A DNA stretch of 64,000 nucleotides from Synechococcus sp. HJ21-Hayes (GTDB lineage: Bacteria > Cyanobacteriota > Cyanobacteriia > PCC-6307 > Cyanobiaceae): assembly GCF_024345835.1 (NCBI RefSeq), contig NZ_JAGQBW010000008.1, positions 78,894 through 142,893 on the forward strand. The letters are read 5' to 3'. Below are positions 10,901 through 17,797 of the stretch, piece after piece. Each line of letters opens with the position of its first letter. The stretch's first letter is position 1. Made by a program: the position numbers and the translations under genes. A model generated the notes under the pieces. It was not told the origin of the DNA and ran no database searches. It was given only the letters and a program-made list of their open reading frames with translations.

Positions 10901-11630
10901 GCATCTGCTCGAAGCGATCCTTGACGCGCCGCAAGCTGTCCGCCGCGAACTGGAAGTGAGGATTGTCGAAAAGGCTTTCCTGGACGCCACCAATGAAGCG
11001 GAAGCGTGAACCCTTGCAGAACTCCCCGATGGCACGCAGGAAGTTGAGGTTCCGCATCAGCTCCTGCTCCCGGTTGGAGCGCAGGTAGTCGAGCAGCTCG
11101 TCGAGAACAAACAACAGGCCCTTGTCGGGGAAGACCTTGGTGAACTCCGCCATCAAGGAAGCGAAGACCTCCTTGTGATTCTTGACCTGGTCCTCTGGTG
11201 GGATCTCAAAATGGACACCACGCTCCGCCAGGGCCTCCTGAAGGCTCTCCAGCACAAACTGGCGGAGCGACATCGAGGAGTTGATCTCTGCGCGGACAAC
11301 GACAAACTGTCCCGCAATCTTCTCGGCTGCTTTGGCAACACCAGGGTTTGTCAGCTTCTCAGCCAGTTCTGCCTTCTCTGCCACAGAGGAGATCACCGCC
11401 AACTGGTGCGACTTACCTGTACCGTAGTTGCCGACAACCAGAAGCCCCTTGTTATCCGCAGGCTCCTGGAATTGAAGTTGCTGGAAAATCACACTCTCCA
11501 GCTGCTCGCCCATGCGATCAGAAATCACAAAGGTCTGCACCAGCCTGAGGGCTTGGTCGTCGCGTTCAGCTTCGTTGAGCTGAACGACCGTTTCAATCGG
11601 ATCAAACTGAATCAGGTCTGAATATTTCAT
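7932..11630 (-). CDS. brxC: BREX ATPase BrxC (DUF6079-like)
   Basis: A very large P-loop protein of 1,232 residues. Walker A reads GNYGTGKSH at residues 67-75 and Walker B GLLFVLDE at 171-178. The remainder is helical with a CPHC pair near the C terminus. I chose the ATG at 11630, four bases after the brxF stop; an upstream in-frame codon would lie inside brxF. BrxC is the ORC/Cdc6-like ATPase core of BREX and is required for defence. The gap to pglXI (43 to 188 bases, depending on that gene's start) is the longest within the operon. Confidence 0.88.
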   Translation of the reverse strand: MKYSDLIQFDPIETVVQLNEAERDDQALRLVQTFVISDRMGEQLESVIFQQLQFQEPADNKGLLVVGNYGTGKSHQLAVISSVAEKAELAEKLTNPGVAKAAEKIAGQFVVVRAEINSSMSLRQFVLESLQEALAERGVHFEIPPEDQVKNHKEVFASLMAEFTKVFPDKGLLFVLDELLDYLRSNREQELMRNLNFLRAIGEFCKGSRFRFIGGVQESLFDNPHFQFAADSLRRVKDRFEQMRIAREDVAYVVAQRILKKDSKQQALVREHLQGFTQLYATMNERLEEFVRLYPVHPAYLDTFERVYAAEKREVLKTLSSAIRSLLDKEVPGDDPGLIAYDSYWMTLKDNPSFRSVPDIRDVIEKSDVLEARIQQAFTRPQYRPAALRIIHALSVHRLTTGDIFTPMGATAEELRDDLCLLLPLPEQDADFLKSTVETVLREILKTVSGQFLSFNAENGQYYLDLKKDIDFDSLIDKRAETLDDSKLDEYYFDALRRVILEEPDAPAYVTGYRIWEHELEWREHRAGRSGYLFFGAPNERSTAQPPRDFYLYFLQPYEPPYFKDERKADEVFFRLKPGDDANFHSAVKLYAGAREMALTASGSNKKIYEDKAMQQLRSLTQWLQLNLSSCCEVTHQGTAQLLGERLKGGLARSGDRGGVKDAVDAAAASCLSACFENQCPDYPVFTTTITRDNREQAAQDALRWIAGSVKGKLGASVLDALELLDGDQLRPRDSRYAKQALKQLSDKGDGQVLNRSELVGEEAGIEYWTRFRLEPEFLVVVLASLVHSGDLVLSITGKKIDASEIDQFSKTSVKELLQFKHVERPRDLPLGPLKELFELIGLPPGLIANAAKRDEAVAQLQTTVASLVEKVVTAQGQLGDLALWGRPLLSEQEQGEWRTALQNLQRFLESLQPFNSSGKLKNFPHTAEVITGQKPPLALVREVGELLSLVQHVGPLTAYLGTAEAVLPSDDAWVQGVAEQKRELLAKITSPKHRADAGFQRQLGQSLAQLKATYQDNYLDRHAKARLNQADDQRKVRLTQDPRLKQLQQLAKVEMMPAQQLRDFENTLFGLKTCFSLGRPDLEQSPVCPHCKFRPAEEPAVSTKPTQLISGLDERLDSLVADWCQRLLSNLEDPTVEGNLQLVTDSSGKAALEQLLASRELPEPIEPALLKALQEVLQGLEKVVLTEEQLRAALTSGGLPCTLEELKDRFADYLNERTKGKDKAKVRLVLE

Positions 11631-11634
11631 GTCT

Positions 11635-12123
11635 TCACGCTCCTGCCAGGCCGTGAGCATCGGCGGTCAGAATCTGAACGTCCTTGACGTCGAGGCGTCG
11701 ATACTCTGGGTGGTCAGGAGTGCCGTAAATGAGCTTGCTAGCGCTGTACTCTCCTTGCCAGGCCGCGATCACGGTGTGATTTCGAGATGCTCGTTGGAGC
11801 GCCATCATCGGCTCTTGCTGCAAGGCGGGGTGAAAGAGCAAGCCAATGTTGTCCAACATGCTCACCGTCTGCTTGCCTTGCTCTTCGATTAAGTCCCTGA
11901 CGATGTCCGCTGTTCGCAGTCGTCTTTGTTTGCTCGTGAGATCCAGGAGCCGCTCGGAAAGGTCTTTGTTGAGATTCAGAAGGCTCCAGCCCTTGGCTGA
12001 TTGGAGCTCATTGAAAGCCTTGGTCTTCCCGCTCCCAGGGGGACCAGCCACCACGACCAGACGGTAGAAGCTCCTCGCTGCGATCTCGGCTTGCTCAGCG
12101 ATGGCGCGGGCCAGGTCTCTCAT
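11635..12123 (-). CDS. brxF: BREX-3 P-loop protein BrxF
   Basis: A 162-residue P-loop ATPase with Walker A AGPPGSGKT at residues 26-34 and a Walker B-like strand ending SMLDNIGLLF. Small size, motif order and position immediately before brxC match BrxF, which occurs only in type 3 BREX. It is the first gene of the operon, so the BREX promoter should lie in 12,124-12,283. No convincing -10/-35 pair is visible there; the only structure is an 11-base palindrome, CTCATGATGAG, near 12,157. An ATG two codons upstream (12129) is also possible. Confidence 0.85.
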   Translation of the reverse strand: MRDLARAIAEQAEIAARSFYRLVVVAGPPGSGKTKAFNELQSAKGWSLLNLNKDLSERLLDLTSKQRRLRTADIVRDLIEEQGKQTVSMLDNIGLLFHPALQQEPMMALQRASRNHTVIAAWQGEYSASKLIYGTPDHPEYRRLDVKDVQILTADAHGLAGA

Positions 12124-12283
12124 GGGCAAGGGTGGTGCAGCCTATTCAGCTGGGACTCATGATGAGCGGCCTTTGTGTAGTCCGCTGCGCCCAGTTTGCC
12201 GCCAGCACAGCGCAGGTGCAGCGTGGCTTCTCCCGCTCCCACCCGGTCACGCCCAAGTGATGCAGCCCGTGCATTGTTTGCGT

Positions 12284-13381
12284 CTACCGGACATGCAGCC
12301 TCGCCGCCTCCTCGTACTCCGCCTCGATCCCCAGCCCTGAGTCCTCATCCGGCGTCAGCCGCTTCATGCCCACATGGATCAGGCAGGCCAACGCCAGGTC
12401 GCTCCAGCTGCCGGGCAGGGTCTTGAGCGTGCGGGAGCTACCGGGTTCGTTGATCTGCAGCCCGCCCTGCCCCACGGCTGCCACCTCGCTGAGCACCGCC
12501 ATGAAGCGCTGCTGATCCATCCCCTCGAAGAGCTGCAAGGCCTGGAGGCAGTAGCTCACGGCGTCCTGCCGGAGACCCTCGGGCTGATCGGCCCGCAGAT
12601 CGCGTGCGGCGATGGTTCCCCGGAGCTCCTTGGCCTTTTCGCCCAGCTCGCTGTAGGGCTGGGCCTCGATCACCCGCAGCAGCAGTCGGTCTGCCTCGAC
12701 GCGGTGCTCGTCTGGATCCAGCGCCAACAAGGCCTGGGCCAGGTTGTAAGTGGTGATCAGGTCGTCTGGTGCCACCGCCAGCGCCTGGCGAAACCGCCCA
12801 GCCCCAGCGGTCAGGGCCCCGGCGATCACCAGCAGGCTGCCGAGGCTGCGCAGGGCAAAGACGTTCTGGGGCTCCAGCTCGATTGCGGCCTCCAGGGCCT
12901 GGCGGGCTTCTGCCTTGTCGCCCTGGCGTAGGGCGGCCAATCCCAGCGCCACCTGCGCATTGGCCTGCGCGTGGGCATCGCCCGCGTTGGCCACTACGGC
13001 CCGGCGCAGCAGCTGCCGGGCCTCCTCCAGCTGGCCCTCCTCACTGGCGAGCACGCCGAGGTTATAGAGGACCTCTGGGTGTTCGGGCTGCAGCTGCAGC
13101 AGGGTTTCCAGCAGGGGCCGGGCCTCAGCGAACCGGCGTTGCTGCAGGAGCGGAACGATAGAGGCCATCGCCGGTGCCTCCGGCGGCGCCGGCTCCCAGG
13201 CCACCTCGATGCGGCCCGCGGCGAACACCACCGATAGCTGCCCTCCCATGGAGGCGTAGGACGTCTGGAAGTAGTCGGTCACGGCCCGGTGGAAGGCCTC
13301 GGTGCCAGGGGTGCGGGATCCCTCCGGCAGCAGGGAGGCATCAAAGCTGGCCTCTTCGATCGAGAACGCCGTGCCTTCCAT
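12284..13381 (-). CDS. TPR-repeat protein, function unknown
   Basis: A 365-residue soluble protein. After an N-terminal domain of about 75 residues (YFQTSYASMGGQLSVVFAAG) it has tandem tetratricopeptide repeats from about residue 77 to 245, each with the usual Leu-Gly-Ala-Pro pattern (for example VLYNLGVLASEEGQLEEARQ). A unique C-terminal domain of about 110 residues follows. TPRs make protein-protein contacts; no catalytic motif is visible. The start overlaps the stop of the upstream 254-residue gene as TGATG, so the two are a coupled pair. The pair lies directly behind the BREX operon on the same strand, but I cannot say it belongs to BREX. Confidence 0.8.
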   Translation of the reverse strand: MEGTAFSIEEASFDASLLPEGSRTPGTEAFHRAVTDYFQTSYASMGGQLSVVFAAGRIEVAWEPAPPEAPAMASIVPLLQQRRFAEARPLLETLLQLQPEHPEVLYNLGVLASEEGQLEEARQLLRRAVVANAGDAHAQANAQVALGLAALRQGDKAEARQALEAAIELEPQNVFALRSLGSLLVIAGALTAGAGRFRQALAVAPDDLITTYNLAQALLALDPDEHRVEADRLLLRVIEAQPYSELGEKAKELRGTIAARDLRADQPEGLRQDAVSYCLQALQLFEGMDQQRFMAVLSEVAAVGQGGLQINEPGSSRTLKTLPGSWSDLALACLIHVGMKRLTPDEDSGLGIEAEYEEAARLHVR

Positions 13382-14145
13382 CAGGGCGTCTTCCAGACGT
13401 ACCAGCGCGAGAGCCCCAGCTTCTCGGCCCAGCCATCGACGATCTCCCGATCCGGGTCCGCCGTGACGGGCTCGGCGCGGCTTATGGCGATCAGCTCCCT
13501 GGCCAGAGCTTCAAACCCTGCCGCCTGATATGGGATCGCCAGAGGCGGGATGCCGACCAGCTCAGCGGCCTGGAAGGCATAGGCGGCATTCATTGCCCGG
13601 CTGGCCTTCACCACGTCGGCGGGGCTCATCTTGTCGACTTCGGCGTTGAGGCAGGGCACGTTCTGCTGCACCTGGCTCTGCAGCACCGCCGTCTGCAGGC
13701 CGCGCAGCTCCGGCACCTGCTCGAACAGCCAGCGATCGGCCCACAGTCCCGGCCCCGTTGAGCGCAGCTGCACCATCAGCCCGTCGTAGAAGCGCAGCCC
13801 CGCCTGCCGTGCCTGGGCCAGGCCGAGGCGGCCCTTGAACAGCTTCTCCACCTGCGTCACCACCTTTTCTTTGGCCTCCCGCTTCTCGGTGAGGTTCACC
13901 CGTTGCTCGCCCGGCACCTGCACGATCCGCAGTAGCAGGGCGGCCTCAAAGGCCACGTGGTAACTGCTGGCCTCATCGGCATCGCGGTAGGTGATCAGAT
14001 GCGCCTGGTAGTGGGCCGTGGCCGGCCGCAGGGTGGCCAGGGTGGCCAGGTCGCTCTGCTGGGCCACCGCCACCCGCAGGCCGCTGGTCTCCTCCACCTG
14101 CTGCAGCAGACGGTTCACAGCTGGCAGGAGTGCATGGGCAGGCAT
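13381..14145 (-). CDS. Hypothetical protein paired with the TPR protein
   Basis: A 254-residue protein I do not recognise. It is mainly alpha-helical with a mid-protein KEKVVTQVEKLFKGRLGLAQ segment and no membrane helix, signal peptide or obvious catalytic motif. The phrase YHVAFEAALLLRIVQVPGEQ recalls the core of small metal-binding domains but lacks an HExxH, so I assign nothing. It is translationally coupled (TGATG) to the downstream TPR gene, and the two products probably act together. Codon use matches the high-GC host. Confidence 0.75.
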   Translation of the reverse strand: MPAHALLPAVNRLLQQVEETSGLRVAVAQQSDLATLATLRPATAHYQAHLITYRDADEASSYHVAFEAALLLRIVQVPGEQRVNLTEKREAKEKVVTQVEKLFKGRLGLAQARQAGLRFYDGLMVQLRSTGPGLWADRWLFEQVPELRGLQTAVLQSQVQQNVPCLNAEVDKMSPADVVKASRAMNAAYAFQAAELVGIPPLAIPYQAAGFEALARELIAISRAEPVTADPDREIVDGWAEKLGLSRWYVWKTP

Positions 14146-14216
14146 CGCCAGGCCGTGAGGAGATCGGGGGAGACCCCACGCTATCGGCGGCCGTGGGCCC
14201 TCCCCCAGAGCTGTCC

Positions 14217-14627
14217 TCAGCCGAAACCCTTGGCCGGTCCCCGGCTGCCCGGCGGCAGCAGCGGGATCTCGATCACCGCACCCTGCTCCACCGGGTAGCC
14301 ATCCACCTGCAGGTGCAGGTCGCTGCAGACCAGCGTGAGTGGTGGCTCCAGCTCCAGGGCCTCCATGAACACCAGCACCACGTCCTCACCAGGGCGGATC
14401 GCATCGGGGTGGCGCTTGACGTCCTGCTGGAAGCGCAGCGCTGTGTACTTCTTGAGGTCGGGCCGGGCCGAGAGCACGTTGGTGCGCAGGAAGCGGCCAT
14501 TGCCGTACTCGGTCTGGTTCACGAACGTGTCGTAGGGCTGATCGCCATCGGGCCCGGGTAGCTCGTCCTGGGTGGTGATCCGGATGTCCTTCACGGCAGG
14601 GCTGGGCGTGGGCAGTGCACCCAGCAT
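14217..14627 (-). CDS. Hypothetical protein, 136 residues
   Basis: A small, beta-rich, proline-containing protein that I do not recognise. The second half alternates hydrophobic and charged residues (EDVVLVFMEALELEPPLTLV) and looks like a compact beta domain with a helix. It lies upstream of the 254-residue/TPR pair on the same strand with a 71-base gap, so it may be the first gene of that group. Its start is divergent from a plus-strand gene with only 42 bases between them. Confidence 0.6.
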   Translation of the reverse strand: MLGALPTPSPAVKDIRITTQDELPGPDGDQPYDTFVNQTEYGNGRFLRTNVLSARPDLKKYTALRFQQDVKRHPDAIRPGEDVVLVFMEALELEPPLTLVCSDLHLQVDGYPVEQGAVIEIPLLPPGSRGPAKGFG

Positions 14628-14669
14628 CCGTGATCCGGCCAGGATGGGGCAGGCCTGTCAGCAAGCACC

Positions 14670-14927
14670 GTGAGCGCACCCCTGCAGATCGGCGACACCG
14701 TTCGCTTCTCCCGCGCCTTCCTGCAGTCGATGGCCATGGTGAGCGGCCCTGACGCCCCCACCAGCAGCGGGCCCTTTGCCAGAGGCACCGTGACCGCCAT
14801 CGCACCGATCACCCCCAACAGTCCGATGGTGCTGGCGACCGTGAGCTGGGCCGATGGGGCCACCACTCAGGTGAACGTGACCAACCTCGAGCTGCAGCCC
14901 GGCAACCCGCCGCTCACGCCTCGATGA
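14670..14927 (+). CDS. Small SH3/KOW-like protein, 85 residues
   Basis: A GTG-initiated small protein. It is predicted to be all-beta, with the pattern of a small barrel: LQIGDTVRFSR at the start, GPFARGTVTAI in the middle and VLATVSWADGATTQVNVTNLEL at the end. This resembles SH3-like or KOW-like domains. It overlaps the next gene by four bases (ATGA), so the two are coupled. The function is unknown; a DNA- or protein-binding accessory role is only an inference. Confidence 0.6.
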   Translation: MSAPLQIGDTVRFSRAFLQSMAMVSGPDAPTSSGPFARGTVTAIAPITPNSPMVLATVSWADGATTQVNVTNLELQPGNPPLTPR

Positions 14928-15896
14928 GCCGGCTGACACCGGAAGCGATCCGGGCCAGCCAGACGGAGCTGCCGCCGATCGCCGCGGTGATCACCGAACT
15001 GCGCCGTCAGGACCCATACATCCAGCAGGAGCAGCACCGCTACCGCTCTCCGCGGGGCTTCCAGAGCTGGCCCAACCACCTGGCCTATGCCGCCCTGATC
15101 GAGGCGGGCCTGCAGGTGATGGACAAGCTGGATGACCCGATCGGTTTCTGGGCCGCCACCACCTGCCGCTGGGCCCGGAGCGTGGAGGCCCCGTCTCGCT
15201 TCCTCGCGCCGGAGCTGGCCGAGGCATTCCGCCGCACGCCCTCTCCCCGTCTGGATGAGGACTTCCCGCAGGTGCTGCCTTGCTTCCGGCTGATGCTCCC
15301 GGATGGCGCCCTGTTCACCGAGGACAGGGTGCCAATCCCGGTGGTGATCGTGGCCGACCTGCGGGTGATGGCCGACTGGCTCCCGCCCCAGGCGCAGCGG
15401 ATCGGTGGCATCAGCTGCGTTGGTTTGGCCCTCGACGGCACCAGCTACCTCACCCGCCATTCCTTCCAGCAGATCGGCGAACGTCATCCCACCGCGGGAG
15501 ACCTGAGCCATCCGGCCTGGCAGTGGGATGAGCAGGCGGTGCAGAGCACCAACCAGAGGAAGGAGGGCCTGGCGATCAACGCCCTGCTGGTGCAGCTCTA
15601 CCAGCCGGAACTGCTGTCCACTGGCCCCGCGGCCAAGGTGCGCAGCGGCAAGGGCTTGTCGGTTGGCGGTGCCGAAGAGAGCGGCGCTGTGAGGCCCCAG
15701 GGTCCGGTATGGATCGGCAAGGACTTCCGGCTAGATCGCACACCAAGGGCTCCATCAGCCGGGACCGCAGCTGGCACCAGCAGCAGCACGCCGGCCCCAC
15801 TGGCGACGGGGCCATTGGCACACCGTGCTGCATGGCGAGAAGCGTCAGAGCCGGCGGATGCAGTGGTTCCAGCCGGTGTACGTGGGGCTGAGCTGA
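14924..15896 (+). pseudogene. Hypothetical accessory protein with a one-base frameshift near its 3' end
   Basis: The reading frame opened at 14924 codes for a coherent protein up to about residue 290, ending in PVWIGKDFRL and a Ser/Thr/Pro stretch. After that it runs into low-complexity sequence. In the +1 frame, from about 15,798 to the stop at 15894-15896, a conserved-looking basic tail appears: PHWRRGHWHTVLHGEKR...RRMQWFQPVYVGLS. Removing one C from the CCCC run at 15795-15798 joins the two frames into a 323-residue protein. HWRRGHW-type tails occur at the ends of plasmid- and phage-borne proteins of unknown function (from memory). The break may be a real mutation or a sequence error. Without the correction the frame would run to 15991. 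Confidence 0.6.
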
Positions 15897-15937
15897 GCAC
15901 ATCGACCCGGACGCGACCCACACCCCAAAGGAGAAAA

Positions 15938-15958
15938 CCCGGCGGGGATGCCGCCGGG
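15938..15958 (-). terminator. Hairpin terminator between convergent genes
   Basis: A perfect 8-base stem CCCGGCGG/CCGCCGGG with a five-base loop. On the minus strand the stem is followed by TTTTCTC, which makes it a plausible rho-independent terminator for the 70-residue gene ending at 15967. The plus-strand side has no T run. Confidence 0.6.
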
Positions 15959-15966
15959 CAACAACC

Positions 15967-16179
15967 TCAGAGCACCTGCACCCTGGCCTGAGGCCCGAGC
16001 AGCTGCTGCTGATTGGAGGCAAGGATCAGGGCCTCCTCACGGGGCACGTAGTGCGGCTTAGCCGAGATGTGCCCCTCGCGATCGAGGAAGAGAACCCTGA
16101 GAAGCCGGCCAGCGGCATCAAGCAGATGCACCGAGACGATGCGGATCGGGCAGGCGCGGCTGAAAGGAGTGGCGGCCAT
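15967..16179 (-). CDS. Small hypothetical protein, 70 residues
   Basis: Starting at the ATG complementary to 16177-16179, this codes for a compact beta-containing protein (RIVSVHLLDAAGRLLRVLFL) ending in QARVQVL. The longer in-frame stretch upstream to 16287 is Arg-rich translation of a palindromic GC-rich repeat and is unlikely to be coding. I do not recognise a family. A good hairpin terminator follows 9 bases after the stop, which supports its being a real gene. Confidence 0.5.
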   Translation of the reverse strand: MAATPFSRACPIRIVSVHLLDAAGRLLRVLFLDREGHISAKPHYVPREEALILASNQQQLLGPQARVQVL

Positions 16180-16209
16180 GGCTGTGCTGGCGAACGACAC
16201 CGCCGTCAA

Positions 16210-16295
16210 GCCCCGGCGCCGCCTGCGCCGCGCAAGGGGCGCGGAGCGCAGCGCAGCGACTCGCGTCAGCCCTTGCGCGGTGCGCAAGCCGGGGC
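16210..16295. repeat. Nested GC-rich inverted repeat
   Basis: An outer 8-base stem (GCCCCGGC at 16210-16217, GCCGGGGC at 16288-16295) encloses a perfect 11-base stem (CCGCGCAAGGG at 16228-16238, CCCTTGCGCGG at 16270-16280). Smaller CGCG pairings lie inside. It could fold as a long hairpin in RNA or extrude as a cruciform. It lies upstream of the 70-residue minus-strand gene. Confidence 0.6.
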
Positions 16296-16390
16296 AGGCA
16301 GGGTGGCGTGATCGCCAGGGCAGCTGTCCCGACTAGTACCAAACCGCCAAGGCAACGAGTGCGCTACGAGGCAATCGACGGGAGCCGGCC

Positions 16391-16654
16391 TTAGCCCGGA
16401 GCACCCCCTTGGACAATCTGGATACCTGTCTTTCTTCGAGGCTTTGTCTTCTCCTGAGTGGGCAGCAGGATGAAGTTGGCGCGTTTATTCAGACGCTTAG
16501 TGAGCTGACGCAGCGTTTCCAGCTCACCCTGGCCATTCTCGAAAGCATGGAGGGCCGCCGAGACCTTCCTAATCGCCTGAGGCTCAATGCCCCTTGATCT
16601 GGCCTTCGCGATTACAGCTCTACAGTGAGCCGTGAAATTAGAGTGACTTGACAT
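16391..16654 (-). CDS. Small basic protein downstream of the kinase cassette, 87 residues
   Basis: An 87-residue basic helical protein (MSSHSNFTAHCRAVIAKARS at the start, Lys/Arg-rich tail). I prefer the ATG at 16654, which has a GGTGG just upstream; an in-frame TTG at 16687 is possible. It lies 48 bases after the stop of the second kinase on the same strand, so it may be the fourth gene of the phosphatase-kinase operon. No family is recognised. A DNA-binding or kinase-substrate role would be speculation. Confidence 0.5.
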   Translation of the reverse strand: MSSHSNFTAHCRAVIAKARSRGIEPQAIRKVSAALHAFENGQGELETLRQLTKRLNKRANFILLPTQEKTKPRRKTGIQIVQGGAPG

Positions 16655-16702
16655 ATCCACCCGGCGGCCGCCTGGAGATTGAAGCAAAGACCAAAGCCTT
16701 AA

Positions 16703-17797
16703 TCAAGATCGATCCTCCTGGTTGAGAAGAAGAACAGGATGTGCACGAGGATTGGGGTGACCAGGAAAGCAGGAGAAACAGACTTTTGTGCCAACAGTCA
16801 ACTTGGGACCGTAAACGCTCTTGTTGTTAAAAAAGACCTTGTTGCCATCTTCATCCCGAATCTCTCCATAAGCCCCAGATGGGTGAACGAAGATGCACTC
16901 CCCGAATCTTCTCTCCGAGACCGTGTAGCACAAATCAGCGCATCTAGCAGACAGCTCCTGTGCGCTTGGTCGGTCTCCCGGACTCGGGCTCAAGCACTGA
17001 ACAATAATGTCAGCGAGATCATTAACAAGCGGATTAAACTGCGTCCTCCCAGGAAAACGAATTGGACGCTCAGGAATCTCCGCTTGCTGGATTTTTCCAA
17101 CAGCGCCAAGGCCACGGCCGTACGGAGGGTCGCCCGTCAGCAGTTCATAGATCATTGCACCTACAGCCCAAATATCAGAGGCCATTCCTGCGCTCCCATG
17201 AGGCTTAAGAACCTCAGGGGCCATATACGGAAGAGCGCCAACTACAGTTTTGGATGCGGACATTGTCTCATCACCACCCACAACAGCATCATCAATTTCT
17301 TCACTGGCCATCTTTGCGATGCCGAAGTCAGTGATCTTAAGCTCGTGCACTTCGGGGCCACCAACAAACATTACGTTGCTGGGCTTAAGATCGCGGTGAA
17401 TTACATCAGCACGGTGCGACGCCGCCAAGCCTTTTGCCAGGTGGTGCAGAATCTTTGCGACAAGTGAAGGATCAAGCGCAAAGAAGGGCTCAAGCAACCC
17501 CTTCTTAATGTCTAGACCATCGATAAACTCCTCGACAAGATACTGAGCATCTCCGTCATTTAAGTAGTCTAATGTCTTTGCTACGTTCGGGTGATTAACT
17601 CTGGCGCTGACAACCGCACTTCGCCCGAATCGCTTATCGGCTGAAGTATTCTTTGGGGTCTTAATGGCAACATCACGATGCAGATGGAGATCCCTCGCAA
17701 GATAGACTTCCTGCATGCCGCCCTCCCCCACATAGCGAGCAATCCTATAGCGTTCACCAATCAGGTCGCCTGATGAATGCAATAACCTACTTTTCAT
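16703..17797 (-). CDS. Ser/Thr protein kinase with a cold-shock-like C-terminal domain
   Basis: A 364-residue Hanks-type kinase. It has the Gly loop GEGGMQEVY at residues 24-32, the VAIK lysine at 46, HRDLKPSN at 134-141, DFG at 157-159 and APE at 193-195, so it looks catalytically intact. Residues 297-358 (GAYGEIRDEDGNKVFFNNKS, then LTVGTKVCFSC) match the spacing of a cold-shock/OB nucleic-acid-binding domain, although the aromatic RNP motifs are only partly kept. There is no transmembrane segment, so it is cytoplasmic. Its start overlaps the upstream kinase stop by four bases. Base composition is lower in GC than the host core, which suggests transfer. Confidence 0.88.
   Translation of the reverse strand: MKSRLLHSSGDLIGERYRIARYVGEGGMQEVYLARDLHLHRDVAIKTPKNTSADKRFGRSAVVSARVNHPNVAKTLDYLNDGDAQYLVEEFIDGLDIKKGLLEPFFALDPSLVAKILHHLAKGLAASHRADVIHRDLKPSNVMFVGGPEVHELKITDFGIAKMASEEIDDAVVGGDETMSASKTVVGALPYMAPEVLKPHGSAGMASDIWAVGAMIYELLTGDPPYGRGLGAVGKIQQAEIPERPIRFPGRTQFNPLVNDLADIIVQCLSPSPGDRPSAQELSARCADLCYTVSERRFGECIFVHPSGAYGEIRDEDGNKVFFNNKSVYGPKLTVGTKVCFSCFPGHPNPRAHPVLLLNQEDRS

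Noticed and set aside
12150..12180. A BREX promoter palindrome (CTCATGATGAG) as operator
   Set aside because: Too short, and no -10/-35 spacing beside it; kept only as a remark.
13381..14145. Metalloprotease of the ImmA/IrrE type
   Set aside because: No HExxH motif; the resemblance is limited to one hydrophobic helix.
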